From Umezawaea tangerina (GTDB taxonomy: Bacteria; Actinomycetota; Actinomycetes; Mycobacteriales; Pseudonocardiaceae), in NCBI RefSeq assembly GCF_003002815.1, contig NZ_PVTF01000004.1, positions 124,001-188,000 on the forward strand: a stretch of DNA of 64,000 bases, read 5' to 3'. The notes beneath the pieces are model-generated. The model was not told the DNA's origin, did not search any database, and worked only from the letters and a program-made list of their open reading frames with translations. The position numbers and the translations under genes are program-made. This document shows, piece after piece, positions 24,408 to 31,856 of this stretch. Each line of letters begins with the position of its first letter. Position 1 is the stretch's first letter.

Positions 24408-25319
24408 ATGGGAACTCGGGTGGTCCTCGACTGCGATCCGGGGCACGACGACGCGATCGCGATCCTGCTGGCGGCGGGCGACCCGTCGCTCGACCTGCTC
24501 GCCATCACGACCGTCGCGGCCAACCAGACGTTGGAGAAGGTGACGCTGAACGCGCGCCGGGTCTGCACGGCCGCGGGGATCGACGTGCCGATCGCGGCGG
24601 GCTGCGCGCGCCCGTTGACCCGGCCGCTGCGGATCGCCGACGACATCCACGGCACGTCCGGTCTGGACGGTCCCGACTTCGGGCCGCCGTCGGTCGACGT
24701 CGTGGACGGGCACGCCGTCGAGCTGATCCACCGGTCGCTGCCCGCGACGGTGGTCGCCACCGGGGCGTTGACGAACATCGCGCTGCTGCTCACCCGCTAC
24801 CCCGAGGACGCGGAGCGGATCGACGAGATCGTCCTGATGGGCGGGTCTACGGGGCGCGGCAACATCACGCCGTACGCCGAGGCGAACATCTACGTCGACC
24901 CGGAGGCGGCGGCGATCGTGTTCGGCAGCGGCGTGCCGGTGACGATGGTGGGGCTCAACGTGACGCACCAGGCGCTGGTGACGCCCGAGGTCGTCGCCCG
25001 GCTGGAGGCGCTCGGGCCGCTCGGGCGGACGTGCGCGGAGCTGATGACGTTCTTCGGCGAGACCTACCGGACGATGTTCGGCTTCGCCGCGCCGCCGCTG
25101 CACGACCCGGTGGCCGTCGCGCGGGTGGTCGACCCGTCGCTGGTGCGGTGCGTCGACGCGCACGTCGAGGTCGAGCTGACCGGCACGCACACCACCGGCG
25201 CGACGGTCGTCGACCTCGACGGCTACCGCGGCCTCGCGCCGAACGCGAAGGTGGCCGTGGAGCTGGACGTGGACCGGTTCTGGGACCTCGTCGTCGCCGC
25301 TATCGGACGACTGGGCTGA
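24408..25319 (+). CDS. Nucleoside hydrolase (IunH family)
   Basis: 303-aa N-ribohydrolase that splits nucleosides into base and ribose for salvage. The N-terminal Ca2+/ribose-binding cluster CDPGHDDAIAILLA is at ~9-22. VVATGALTNIALLLTRYPE (~118-136), the ribose site NIYVDPEAAAIVF (~161-173) and the late LHDPVAVARVVDPSL with the metal-binding Asp (~225) are all present. Length is normal. It is preceded by a compact divergent region shared with the P-loop gene. Base preference cannot be told from sequence alone. Confidence 0.93.
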   Translation: MGTRVVLDCDPGHDDAIAILLAAGDPSLDLLAITTVAANQTLEKVTLNARRVCTAAGIDVPIAAGCARPLTRPLRIADDIHGTSGLDGPDFGPPSVDVVDGHAVELIHRSLPATVVATGALTNIALLLTRYPEDAERIDEIVLMGGSTGRGNITPYAEANIYVDPEAAAIVFGSGVPVTMVGLNVTHQALVTPEVVARLEALGPLGRTCAELMTFFGETYRTMFGFAAPPLHDPVAVARVVDPSLVRCVDAHVEVELTGTHTTGATVVDLDGYRGLAPNAKVAVELDVDRFWDLVVAAIGRLG

Positions 25320-25827
25320 CGACCGCGAGCAGGTCCTCGTGGGTCGGGGCGCCGAACGCCCAGGCCACCGGGAAGCTGTAGTGGACGACGCCGTCCTGGT
25401 GGACGGTGCGCGCGCCGGGCATGGCGCCGCGGACGAGCCGGACCATCGCGGTGTTCTCCGGCAGCACGTCGCCGTGCAGCTCGGTGTAGCAGAGCGTCCC
25501 GGCGAGCTGGGCCAGCTCGGTGAGCAGCATCCGCCCGACACCCCGGCGCTGCCAGTGGTCGACGACCGCGACAGCGATCTCCGCGCACCCCGGCTCGGTC
25601 GCGACGAGGCGGGCGATGCCGATCGGCCGCCCGACGACCTCGGCGACGACGGCGACGTGGCGGTGGCCGTCGAGGTCGGTGAGCCGGTCGCGGAAAGCCT
25701 TGGTGAGCCTGGGCATCGGCGAGTGGAACCGCAGGTAGCGACTGTGGTCGGACAGGCCTTCGAAGACCGCGTCGACGGCCGCGGGGGCGCTCCAGCGGTC
25801 GAGCGCGTGCACGCGTGGACCGTTCAT
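25300..25827 (-). CDS. GNAT family N-acetyltransferase
   Basis: 175-aa single-domain acetyltransferase. Acetyl-CoA binding is shown by IAVAVVDHWQRRGVGRMLLTELA (R/QxxGxG/A loop, ~85-108). The N-terminal GLSDHSRYLRFHSPMPRL and PIGIARLVA match the actinobacterial Pat-like group that can follow a cyclic-nucleotide domain; here that domain is absent. The gene overlaps the nucleoside hydrolase 3' end by 20 bp on the opposite strand. Acceptor unknown. Confidence 0.87.
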   Translation of the reverse strand: MNGPRVHALDRWSAPAAVDAVFEGLSDHSRYLRFHSPMPRLTKAFRDRLTDLDGHRHVAVVAEVVGRPIGIARLVATEPGCAEIAVAVVDHWQRRGVGRMLLTELAQLAGTLCYTELHGDVLPENTAMVRLVRGAMPGARTVHQDGVVHYSFPVAWAFGAPTHEDLLAVVSPVVR

Positions 25828-25848
25828 CGGGAGTCAGTCCTCAGTTGG

Positions 25849-25893
25849 GTTCGGAATCAGAACGCCGACCATAGCTGGGTCTGTTTTCCGAAC
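25849..25893. promoter_or_regulatory. Candidate operator between GNAT and HxlR genes
   Basis: An 8-bp inverted repeat, GTTCGGAA (25849-25856) and TTCCGAAC (25886-25893), lies in the 86-bp divergent region. A TATTCT -10-like box follows at 25901-25906, 7 bp before the HxlR ATG, so that gene may be leaderless. The wide spacing (29 bp) makes the operator assignment tentative. Confidence 0.35.
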
Positions 25894-25913
25894 GCAAGAG
25901 TATTCTGGGAGAC

Positions 25914-26372
25914 ATGGCACACGCGAAGCTCGCAGACCTGCAGTGCCCCATCGCCCTCCCCGCCGCCCTGCTCGGCGAACGCTGGACGTTGCTGCTGCTG
26001 CGCCAGGTCTTCCTCGGCACCCGCAGGTTCGAGGACTTCCAGCACTCGATGGACATCTCCCGCAGCGTCCTGACCGACCGCCTCGCCGAACTGGTCGACG
26101 AGGGCATCCTGCGGCGCGTCGCGTACAAGGACGTGCGCACGCGGTACGAGTACCGGCTCACCGACAAGGGCCGCGACCTCTACCCGGTGATGATGGCGCT
26201 GCGCGACTGGGGATCGCGGTGGATGGCGCCCGAGGACGGCGCGTCGTTCGACCTGCACCACCACGACTGCGGCGGCGACGTGCGCGCGAAGGTGGAGTGC
26301 GCCGACTGCGGCGCCGAGCTGACCGCCCGCGACGTGCGGGTGACCCACCGACCGGCGGTCAGGCTTCGCTGA
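25914..26372 (+). CDS. HxlR family transcriptional regulator
   Basis: 152-aa winged-helix regulator. CPIALPAALLGERWTLLLLRQVFLGTRRFEDFQ is the HxlR opening. The recognition helix lies in SMDISRSVLTDRLAELVDEGIL and the wing in RTRYEYRLTDKGRDL. Unusually, the C-terminus adds a His/Cys cluster (HHHDCGG and CADCGAEL) that could bind zinc. HxlR proteins often sense electrophiles or aldehydes through an N-terminal Cys, here at residue 11. Divergent from a GNAT gene, its probable target. Confidence 0.9.
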   Translation: MAHAKLADLQCPIALPAALLGERWTLLLLRQVFLGTRRFEDFQHSMDISRSVLTDRLAELVDEGILRRVAYKDVRTRYEYRLTDKGRDLYPVMMALRDWGSRWMAPEDGASFDLHHHDCGGDVRAKVECADCGAELTARDVRVTHRPAVRLR

Positions 26373-26859
26373 ACGCCCGGAAGGCCGCCTCGCCGGACAG
26401 CACGAACCGCACCAGGCGCACCGACCCGACCGGTTCCCGCACGGCCGCCAGCGCGATCCTCGCCGCCGAGTCCAGCGGCCAGCGGAAGACGCCGGTCGAG
26501 ATCGCCGGGAACGCCACGGTCTCGGCGCCCAGCTCGGCCGCGGCGAGCAGCGAGTTGCGGTGGCAGGCCGTCAGCAGCGCCGACCGGTCCTCCTCGGCCG
26601 AGAACACCGGCCCGACCGTGTGCACGACCCAGCGCGCGGTCATCCGCCCCGCGGTCGTGGCGACGGCCCGCCCCACCGGGAGCCCGCCGCCCAGGTGACC
26701 GGCGCGCAGCGCCCGGCACTCGGCCAGGATCTCCGGACCGCCCGCGCGGTGGATCGCCCCGTCGACCCCGCCACCACCGAGCAGCGACGAGTTGGCCGCG
26801 TTGACCACGACGTCCACGTCCTGCGTCGTGATGTCGCCCTCGACGATCTCGATCTGCAT
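26359..26859 (-). CDS. Macro domain protein (O-acetyl-ADP-ribose deacetylase-like)
   Basis: 166-aa single macro domain (MacroD/YmdB type), which removes ADP-ribose or acetyl groups from ADP-ribosylated molecules. Ligand-binding loops are VVVNAANSSLLGGGGVDGAIHRAGG (~18-42) and AFPAISTGVFRWPLDSAARIAL (~115-136), with the Asn and Gly cluster intact. Length is typical. It is 4 bp downstream of the TetR stop on the same strand and overlaps the HxlR gene by 14 bp. Linkage to the TetR suggests co-expression. Confidence 0.93.
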   Translation of the reverse strand: MQIEIVEGDITTQDVDVVVNAANSSLLGGGGVDGAIHRAGGPEILAECRALRAGHLGGGLPVGRAVATTAGRMTARWVVHTVGPVFSAEEDRSALLTACHRNSLLAAAELGAETVAFPAISTGVFRWPLDSAARIALAAVREPVGSVRLVRFVLSGEAAFRAFSEA

Positions 26860-26863
26860 GGCG

Positions 26864-27490
26864 TCAGCCTGCCAGGTCGTCCAGGTGTCGGCTCAGCACC
26901 GCCACCATGACCTCGGGGGTCGTCCGGTCCGGCTGGAGCACGGCGTTGACGGCCAGTCCGTCGACCAGCGCCGCCAGCCGCTCGGTCTCGACGTCGACGG
27001 CCACCCCCTCGGGCAGGGCGCCGAGCCGCGCGGCACCGGCGAGGATCCGGCCCACGACCATCCGCAGGCCCTCGTGCAGCCGCAGCGCCGACGGCCGCAG
27101 CGACGGGCGGGTGCGGGCGGCGGTCACGAACGCCAGCCAGATCACCGCCTCGTCGTGGCGGTCGGCGTCCAACGGCAGCAGCTCCCCCAGCAACGCCTCG
27201 ACCAGCGGCCGCCGTTCGGCCGACGAGTCCGCCGCGAAGATCCGCTCGGCACCCGCGCGCATCCGCACCTCGACGCGGTCCTCCAGCTCGCGCAGCGCGA
27301 ACACCAGCAGCTCGTCGTGGCTGTCGAAGTAGTGCCGCACCGACCCGATGGCCAGTCCGGCCTCCTCGGCGACGTTGCGCAGCGACGCCTGTTCGACACC
27401 GTCCCTCCGGACGACGCGGAACAGCGCGTCCACCACGGCGGAACGGCGGGCTTCGGGGTCCACGATCCTGGGCACTCCCCTTTTTAGCAT
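26864..27490 (-). CDS. TetR family transcriptional regulator
   Basis: 208-aa repressor. The helix-turn-helix is ASLRNVAEEAGLAIGSVRHYFDSHDELLVFAL; the C-terminal domain is helical and of the BetI-like group. The ATG at 27490 is inside an operator palindrome and follows an AT-rich box (TAAATT on its strand) by 9 bp, suggesting a leaderless, self-repressed transcript; GTG 27475 is an alternative start. Divergent from a small membrane protein that shares the control region, so that gene is the likely target besides itself and the macro domain gene. Confidence 0.9.
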   Translation of the reverse strand: MLKRGVPRIVDPEARRSAVVDALFRVVRRDGVEQASLRNVAEEAGLAIGSVRHYFDSHDELLVFALRELEDRVEVRMRAGAERIFAADSSAERRPLVEALLGELLPLDADRHDEAVIWLAFVTAARTRPSLRPSALRLHEGLRMVVGRILAGAARLGALPEGVAVDVETERLAALVDGLAVNAVLQPDRTTPEVMVAVLSRHLDDLAG

Positions 27491-27524
27491 GGCCGTGCTA
27501 ATTTAAGTAGCACGGTCGTGCTAC
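27484..27524. promoter_or_regulatory. Paired TetR operators in a divergent promoter
   Basis: Two related 18-bp palindromes, TTAGCATGGCCGTGCTAA (27484-27501) and GTAGCACGGTCGTGCTAC (27507-27524), share the core TAGCAYGGYCGTGCTA. Their centres are 23 bp apart and the AT-rich tract between them (TTTAA) fits -10 boxes for both directions. The left one covers the TetR start codon. Strong candidate for binding by two TetR dimers. Confidence 0.8.
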
Positions 27525-27536
27525 GAAGGGGGAGTC

Positions 27537-28007
27537 ATGATCACGTGGTTGCTGGTCGCCGGTGCCGTGGTGGCGGTGGTGGTCCGCCGGGCCGTCGGGG
27601 AGCCGCTGAACGCGCGGGACCTGGTGGGCCCGCCGCTGGTGCTGCTGGGACTGGGCGGGTACGCGCTGACGGAGGTCGGCCACCTCGGCCCGGTGGACGT
27701 GCTGTGGCTGGTCGTCGGCTCGCTGGTCGGGCTCGCGATGGGCGTGCTGCGCGGCTCGTCCGTGGTGGTGTCCACCCGCGACGGTCGGCTGTGGCAGCGC
27801 TACACCGTCCGGACGTTCGCCTGCTGGGGGCTGTCGATCGCGGTCAACGCGGTCGTCGGCTACACGGCGGGCCACTACACCGACGCGCGGCCGCTCTCGT
27901 TGTCGATCGGCGTCGGCCTGCTCGGCGAGGCGGCCCCGGTCGCGCTGCGGGCGCTGCGACTGGCCCCGGACGCGGTCCGCCTGCCGGAGGCCCTGCGGCC
28001 GAGGTGA
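27537..28007 (+). CDS. Small integral membrane protein (DUF1453-like)
   Basis: 156-aa protein with four to five hydrophobic segments: ~2-17, 30-47, 53-72, 88-108 and 117-138. A charged loop STRDGRLWQRYTVRT sits between segments 3 and 4. It resembles the DUF1453/CcdC-like group of small actinobacterial membrane proteins; function unknown. A GGGGGAG box precedes the ATG closely. It is probably repressed by the divergent TetR through the paired palindromes. Confidence 0.78.
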   Translation: MITWLLVAGAVVAVVVRRAVGEPLNARDLVGPPLVLLGLGGYALTEVGHLGPVDVLWLVVGSLVGLAMGVLRGSSVVVSTRDGRLWQRYTVRTFACWGLSIAVNAVVGYTAGHYTDARPLSLSIGVGLLGEAAPVALRALRLAPDAVRLPEALRPR

Positions 28008-28020
28008 TCCGGCCGTTCCA

Positions 28021-28035
28021 GGGAGATCATCTCCC
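28021..28035. promoter_or_regulatory. 15-bp palindrome upstream of a LuxR-type regulator
   Basis: GGGAGATCATCTCCC is a perfect palindrome around a central C. It lies 13 bp after the membrane gene stop and 35 bp before the next start, just upstream of a TACTGT -10-like box (28041-28046). It may be an autoregulatory operator; a short terminator hairpin (6-bp stem, 3-nt loop) is the alternative. Confidence 0.5.
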
Positions 28036-28069
28036 GAACGTACTGTGACCTCGGGCGAAGGGAGGGGCC

Positions 28070-29062
28070 GTGCTGGGAGCACTCGGGCTCGATCCGGCCG
28101 AGGAACGGGCCTACCGGGCCGTCATCAGCGGCTACCGCAGCGACGCGGACGCCATCGCCGCGGCCGCCGGGGTCGGGCGGACCGAGGTCATGGCAACGTT
28201 GTCGACGCTGCTGGCCAAGGGCCTGGTGACCCGCACCGACGGGTGGTACGCGGCCGCGCCGCCGGACGTGCTGCTCGGTCCGATGCTGGTCAAGGGGCAG
28301 GCGGAGCTGGAGCAGGCGCGGGCGGCGGTGTCGCAGCTCGCCGACGAGTACCGGGGCGGGGCGCGGCGGCGGGACTCGGCGCGGCTGGTCGACGTGGTGA
28401 CCGGTGCCGAGGCGATCCGCCACCAGCTGCTGAGCATGCAGCGCGAGGCCCGCGAGGAGGTGGTCTGGTTCTGCCGCAAGGCACCGATCGCGATGACCTC
28501 GCCGGAGAACGACGAGGAGGCCGCGGCACTGGCACGCGGCGTCCGCTACCGCGCGGTGTTCGAGACGGCGCTGCTGGAGCAGCCCGGCGAGCTGGCCGAG
28601 GTCGTCGACTCGATCCGCGCGGGCCTGGTCGGCCGCTCGCTGCCGACCCTGCCCGTGCGCCTGGCCATCGCCGACCGGTCCATCGCCCTGTGCCCGCTGG
28701 TCACCGACGACGCCACCGGCGAGCCGACCGCCGCGCTGGTCATGGAGAGCAGCCTGCTCAGCGCCCTCGTCGCCCTGTTCGAGAGCTACTGGGAACGCGC
28801 GATCCCGCTGCGGATCGACGACGACGCGGGCGGCGCCGACGTGCCGCTGACCCCCGACGAACGGCAGCTGCTGTCCCTGCTGCTCGCCGGGATCAGCGAC
28901 AAGGCCATCGCCACCCAGCTCCGGGTGAGCCAGCGGACCGTCCAGCGGCGGTTGCAGGAGCTGATGCAACGAGCCGACGCGCAAAGCCGCATGCACCTCG
29001 CGTGGCGGATCAACGAACTCGGCTGGCTCGCCGACGACGCCAGGTGGCTCTCGCCGCGGTGA
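28070..29062 (+). CDS. TrmB/LuxR-type transcriptional regulator
   Basis: 330-aa regulator with helix-turn-helix regions at both ends. The N-terminal TrmB-like winged helix covers ~1-65 (AEERAYRAVISGY, GVGRTEVMATLSTLLAKGLVTR). The middle (~110-255) is a PLD-like sensory segment (HQLLSMQREAREEVVWFCRK). The C-terminal LuxR helix-turn-helix is LTPDERQLLSLLLAGISDKAIATQLRVSQRTVQRRLQELM (~265-305). The GTG has a GGAGGGG box. Many actinomycete genomes carry such regulators near secondary metabolism or exported proteins; the target is unknown. Confidence 0.88.
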   Translation: MLGALGLDPAEERAYRAVISGYRSDADAIAAAAGVGRTEVMATLSTLLAKGLVTRTDGWYAAAPPDVLLGPMLVKGQAELEQARAAVSQLADEYRGGARRRDSARLVDVVTGAEAIRHQLLSMQREAREEVVWFCRKAPIAMTSPENDEEAAALARGVRYRAVFETALLEQPGELAEVVDSIRAGLVGRSLPTLPVRLAIADRSIALCPLVTDDATGEPTAALVMESSLLSALVALFESYWERAIPLRIDDDAGGADVPLTPDERQLLSLLLAGISDKAIATQLRVSQRTVQRRLQELMQRADAQSRMHLAWRINELGWLADDARWLSPR

Positions 29063-29100
29063 TCCCACCCGGCGCCGGTGGACCGGCACGGCTCGCCCTG

Positions 29101-29154
29101 TCTGTTCGGCAGGCCCGGTCTGTTCGGCAGGCCCGGTCTGTTCGGTCTGCCCGG
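29101..29154. repeat. Three 18-bp tandem units
   Basis: TCTGTTCGGCAGGCCCGG occurs twice in a row (29101-29136), followed by a third altered copy ending CTGCCCGG. It is non-coding, just after the LuxR-type gene. The third copy changes GGCAGG to GGTCTG. Confidence 0.7.
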
Positions 29155-29162
29155 CGGCAACG

Positions 29163-29196
29163 CCGGGTGGGCTCACGCTTCGGTGAGCCCACCCGG
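29163..29196. terminator. Bidirectional intrinsic terminator
   Basis: Perfect 14-bp stem CCGGGTGGGCTCAC / GTGAGCCCACCCGG with a GCTTCG loop, between two convergent genes. The UUCG-type loop gives high stability. It serves the regulator on the plus strand and probably the BNR gene on the minus strand. Confidence 0.8.
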
Positions 29197-29238
29197 TTGC
29201 TCGGCTTGGTCGACCGGCCCGGTCGAGCCGCCTGGTTC

Positions 29239-29262
29239 GGTCAGCCGGTCAGCCGGTCAGCC
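29239..29262. repeat. Three 8-bp tandem units
   Basis: GGTCAGCC repeated three times directly, followed by the related GGTTGACC and GGTTCACC. Non-coding. Confidence 0.6.
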
Positions 29263-29309
29263 GCGGTCCGGTTGACCGGTTCACCCCGGCGAGTCGGGCC
29301 TCCGCGGGG

Positions 29310-31262
29310 TCAGCGGAGGGCGAGTCGGTGGACGCCGCTGGCCATGGTGCCCGCGAAGAGCCAGGTGCCGTCGGGGGACACGAGCACCGTGCGGACCTCG
29401 CGGTCGGCGGGCTGGGTGGGTAGTGCCTTCCAGTGCTTGCCGCCGTCGGTGCTGCGCTGCACGCCCTGCGCGGCCACGGTCCAGTCCCTCGTGCCCGCGA
29501 ACAGCTCACCGTGGCGCCCGAACGTGACGGACGTGTAGTAGAGCCCCGGCGCGCCGACGCCGTCGGCGAACGACTTCCCGGCGTCGTAGCTGATCTTGAG
29601 CAGCCCGTCGCCGACCGCGACCACGTGCTTCGGGTCGGCGGGGTCCACGGCGACCGCTTCGACGCGGCCGTCGAAGGCCTTGCCGATCGGCAGGTCGGCG
29701 GCGGTGCTCAGGTAGAGGCCCCGGACGTCGGCGATCCACAGCGACCCGGTGGGCCGGGTGGGGTCGACCGCGACGTCGTTCACGCCGGTCAGCACGTCGT
29801 CGTGGCGCGGCGTGAAGCTCACCCCGCCGTCGGTGCTGACGTACACCGCGGGCGCCAGGTAGGCGCCGGTGTAGACGTTCGCGGGGTTGCGCGGGTCGAC
29901 GACCAGCGACCGCGAGTTGCCGGGGAAGTCCGCCGCGTGCTGCCAGGTCGACCCGCCGTCGGCGGAGCGCTCCACCACGAAGCAGTCGCCGGGGCAGTAG
30001 GCGTTGCGCGTCCTGAGCACGCCGTTCCCCTTGCCGGGCACCGCTTCCAGCGAGCCGATCGTGTTGCCGATGGTGTCCGGTACCTTCCCGGTCCAGCCCC
30101 AGTCCTGGTAGCCCGCCCGGAGGGTCCGCCGCAGCGGCGCGGTCGACCGGTAACTGCCCGTCGGCGTGCCCGCGATCAGCGCGGACCCGCTCACGGTCAG
30201 CGCGTTCACCGCCGTGTCCGGGATGCCGATGCGCTCGAAGTCCACCGAGTTCCGCGTCGTGAAGATGCCCGCCGACGCCGCCACCACCTGCACGTCCGGC
30301 CGGTCCGGGAACGCCCCGACCTCCGTGTACACGTCGACCTTCTCCGTCGCGGGCTTCTCCGCCCACGTCCGCCCGAGGTCCCGGCTCACCCACAGCGCCT
30401 TGCGCCCGGTGCCGTCGGGCGAGCCCTCGATCGTCTGCACCTGCACGTCACCGGACGGCGCGACACCCACGAACGGCACCGCGTCCTGCGCACCCCACGT
30501 CCCGCTCGGCTTGCGCCACGTCCGCCCGTGGTCCGTCGAGAGGAACGCGCCGCTGAAGATCCCCGCCGCCACCACGACCTTGCCGCCCACCGACAGCGAG
30601 TCCACCGCCACGTCCACCGGCAGCTTCTTCGCCGCTCCCGGCTTGCCGACCGCGTTCTCGATCAGGTGCACACCGCTCCCGGTCCCGACGAACAGGTCCC
30701 GCCCGTCCAGCCCCAGCTGCCGCACACCCTTCGGCGCCCCTTCGATCACCTTCCAGCGGGCCCCGTGATCGGTGCTGACCTGCACACCGTCGTCACCGCC
30801 CGCGAACACCGCCTCGCCCCTACCGGACACCACCACGCTCGTGAACCCGGCCGCCGTCTCCAACACCGCCCGGAACGTCCGCCCCGCGTCGCGACTGCGC
30901 AGCACCGACCCCCGATCCCCACCTTGCGGCGCCACCGCCACGTACACCAGATCCGCGTCCTCCGGATCCGCCACGATCTGCCGCCCGTTCGCCGCGGCCA
31001 GGTCCAACCCCACCGGCGGCCCCCACGTCCGCCCACGATCATCAGTCCGGTACACGTTCCGCCCGGTCGACGTCAGCACGTACAACCGCGACGGCTCTGC
31101 CCGCGTGAACGCAAGATCCCCACTACCCGCGTTCGGCCCCATCGACTGCCACTGCCGAGCCGCCCCAACCCCCACCTGCCCCGCCGACGCAGGCACAACG
31201 CCGCCAAGCCCCAAGCCCACCGCCACCACGACCGTGGCGAGCTTCCAAGTTGTCCGGTACAT
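29310..31262 (-). CDS. Secreted BNR/sialidase-like beta-propeller protein
   Basis: 650-aa exported protein. A signal peptide (WKLATVVVAVGLGLGGVVPASA) is cut near residue 28. The rest contains many Asp-box (BNR) turns of the form S.DGG.TW: YRTDDRGRTW, LRSRDAGRTF, VSTDHGARW, LSTDHGRTW, VSRDLGRTW, RSADGGSTW, VSTDGGVSF and QRSTDGGKHW. They are spread over the whole chain, so one or two beta-propellers are expected, as in sialidases and VPS10-like proteins. Catalytic sialidase arginines are not evident. I chose the ATG at 31262 because it begins the signal peptide. Ligand or substrate unknown. Confidence 0.85.
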   Translation of the reverse strand: MYRTTWKLATVVVAVGLGLGGVVPASAGQVGVGAARQWQSMGPNAGSGDLAFTRAEPSRLYVLTSTGRNVYRTDDRGRTWGPPVGLDLAAANGRQIVADPEDADLVYVAVAPQGGDRGSVLRSRDAGRTFRAVLETAAGFTSVVVSGRGEAVFAGGDDGVQVSTDHGARWKVIEGAPKGVRQLGLDGRDLFVGTGSGVHLIENAVGKPGAAKKLPVDVAVDSLSVGGKVVVAAGIFSGAFLSTDHGRTWRKPSGTWGAQDAVPFVGVAPSGDVQVQTIEGSPDGTGRKALWVSRDLGRTWAEKPATEKVDVYTEVGAFPDRPDVQVVAASAGIFTTRNSVDFERIGIPDTAVNALTVSGSALIAGTPTGSYRSTAPLRRTLRAGYQDWGWTGKVPDTIGNTIGSLEAVPGKGNGVLRTRNAYCPGDCFVVERSADGGSTWQHAADFPGNSRSLVVDPRNPANVYTGAYLAPAVYVSTDGGVSFTPRHDDVLTGVNDVAVDPTRPTGSLWIADVRGLYLSTAADLPIGKAFDGRVEAVAVDPADPKHVVAVGDGLLKISYDAGKSFADGVGAPGLYYTSVTFGRHGELFAGTRDWTVAAQGVQRSTDGGKHWKALPTQPADREVRTVLVSPDGTWLFAGTMASGVHRLALR

Positions 31263-31384
31263 GCCGCACAGCTTGCTGACAGCCACCCGCCAGGTCACTA
31301 GAACGCGATGGCACAACCACGACACGTCACAACTCCGACACCACGTCTCATTAGGACAGCAGCAAAAAGCCACAGCAAACCAAC

Positions 31385-31830
31385 GCCGCCACCAACTGGG
31401 CGAAGCCCGCCAACGCGCATCCGGCGCGAAGCGCCTGGGGCCTTGTCCGCAGCGCAGCAAGGATGCCCTGTCCGCCGCGAAGCGCGGATGCCTTGTCCGA
31501 TGGCGGAGCCGAGGATGCAGTGTCGAGCGGAGCTCGATGCTTGGTCAGGCGCAGCCTGATGCTGGCGAAGCCAGACTTCCCCTCTGCCCCCGATCCACAG
31601 CGCCCTCCTGCCCGATCTTCGTTGTCAAGACAGCTTCATCGTCTTGACAACGAAGATCGGGCATTGAGACAATCGCGCGCCGGGGGCTGGGCTTCACCAG
31701 GGGTGAGAGGGCCAAGGGCCGAACTCGCGGGGCGAGAGGGCCGGGGGCCGGGCTCACCAGGGGGTGGGACGCCGGGAACCAGGCTTCACCAAGGGCGAGA
31801 CGGCCGGAGGCCGAACCCCACCAGAGGCCA
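31385..31830. repeat. Composite hairpin repeat, copy C (inverted)
   Basis: Reverse-oriented copy between the BNR gene start and the polA stop. The perfect 23-bp inverted repeat is 31609-31631 / 31641-31663 (loop AGCTTCATC). The hairpin chain lies at about 31390-31575 and has the most modules of the five copies; read on the minus strand it includes CAGGCTGCGCCTG, CGAGCTCCGCTCG, CCGCGCTTCGCGGCGG and CCTTGCTGCGCTGCGG. On the other side (31680-31830) are four to five degenerate units of ~30 bp with AGGGGTGAGAGGGCC-like cores. The gap from 31263 to 31384 shows no gene. Confidence 0.85.
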
Positions 31831-31856
31831 ACCACCACACCAAAAGCCCCCCTCAA

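Noticed and set aside
29101-29262. Small coding gene over the tandem repeats
   Set aside because: Short frames are created by the repeats and the terminator hairpin; no ribosome-binding site or conserved motif.
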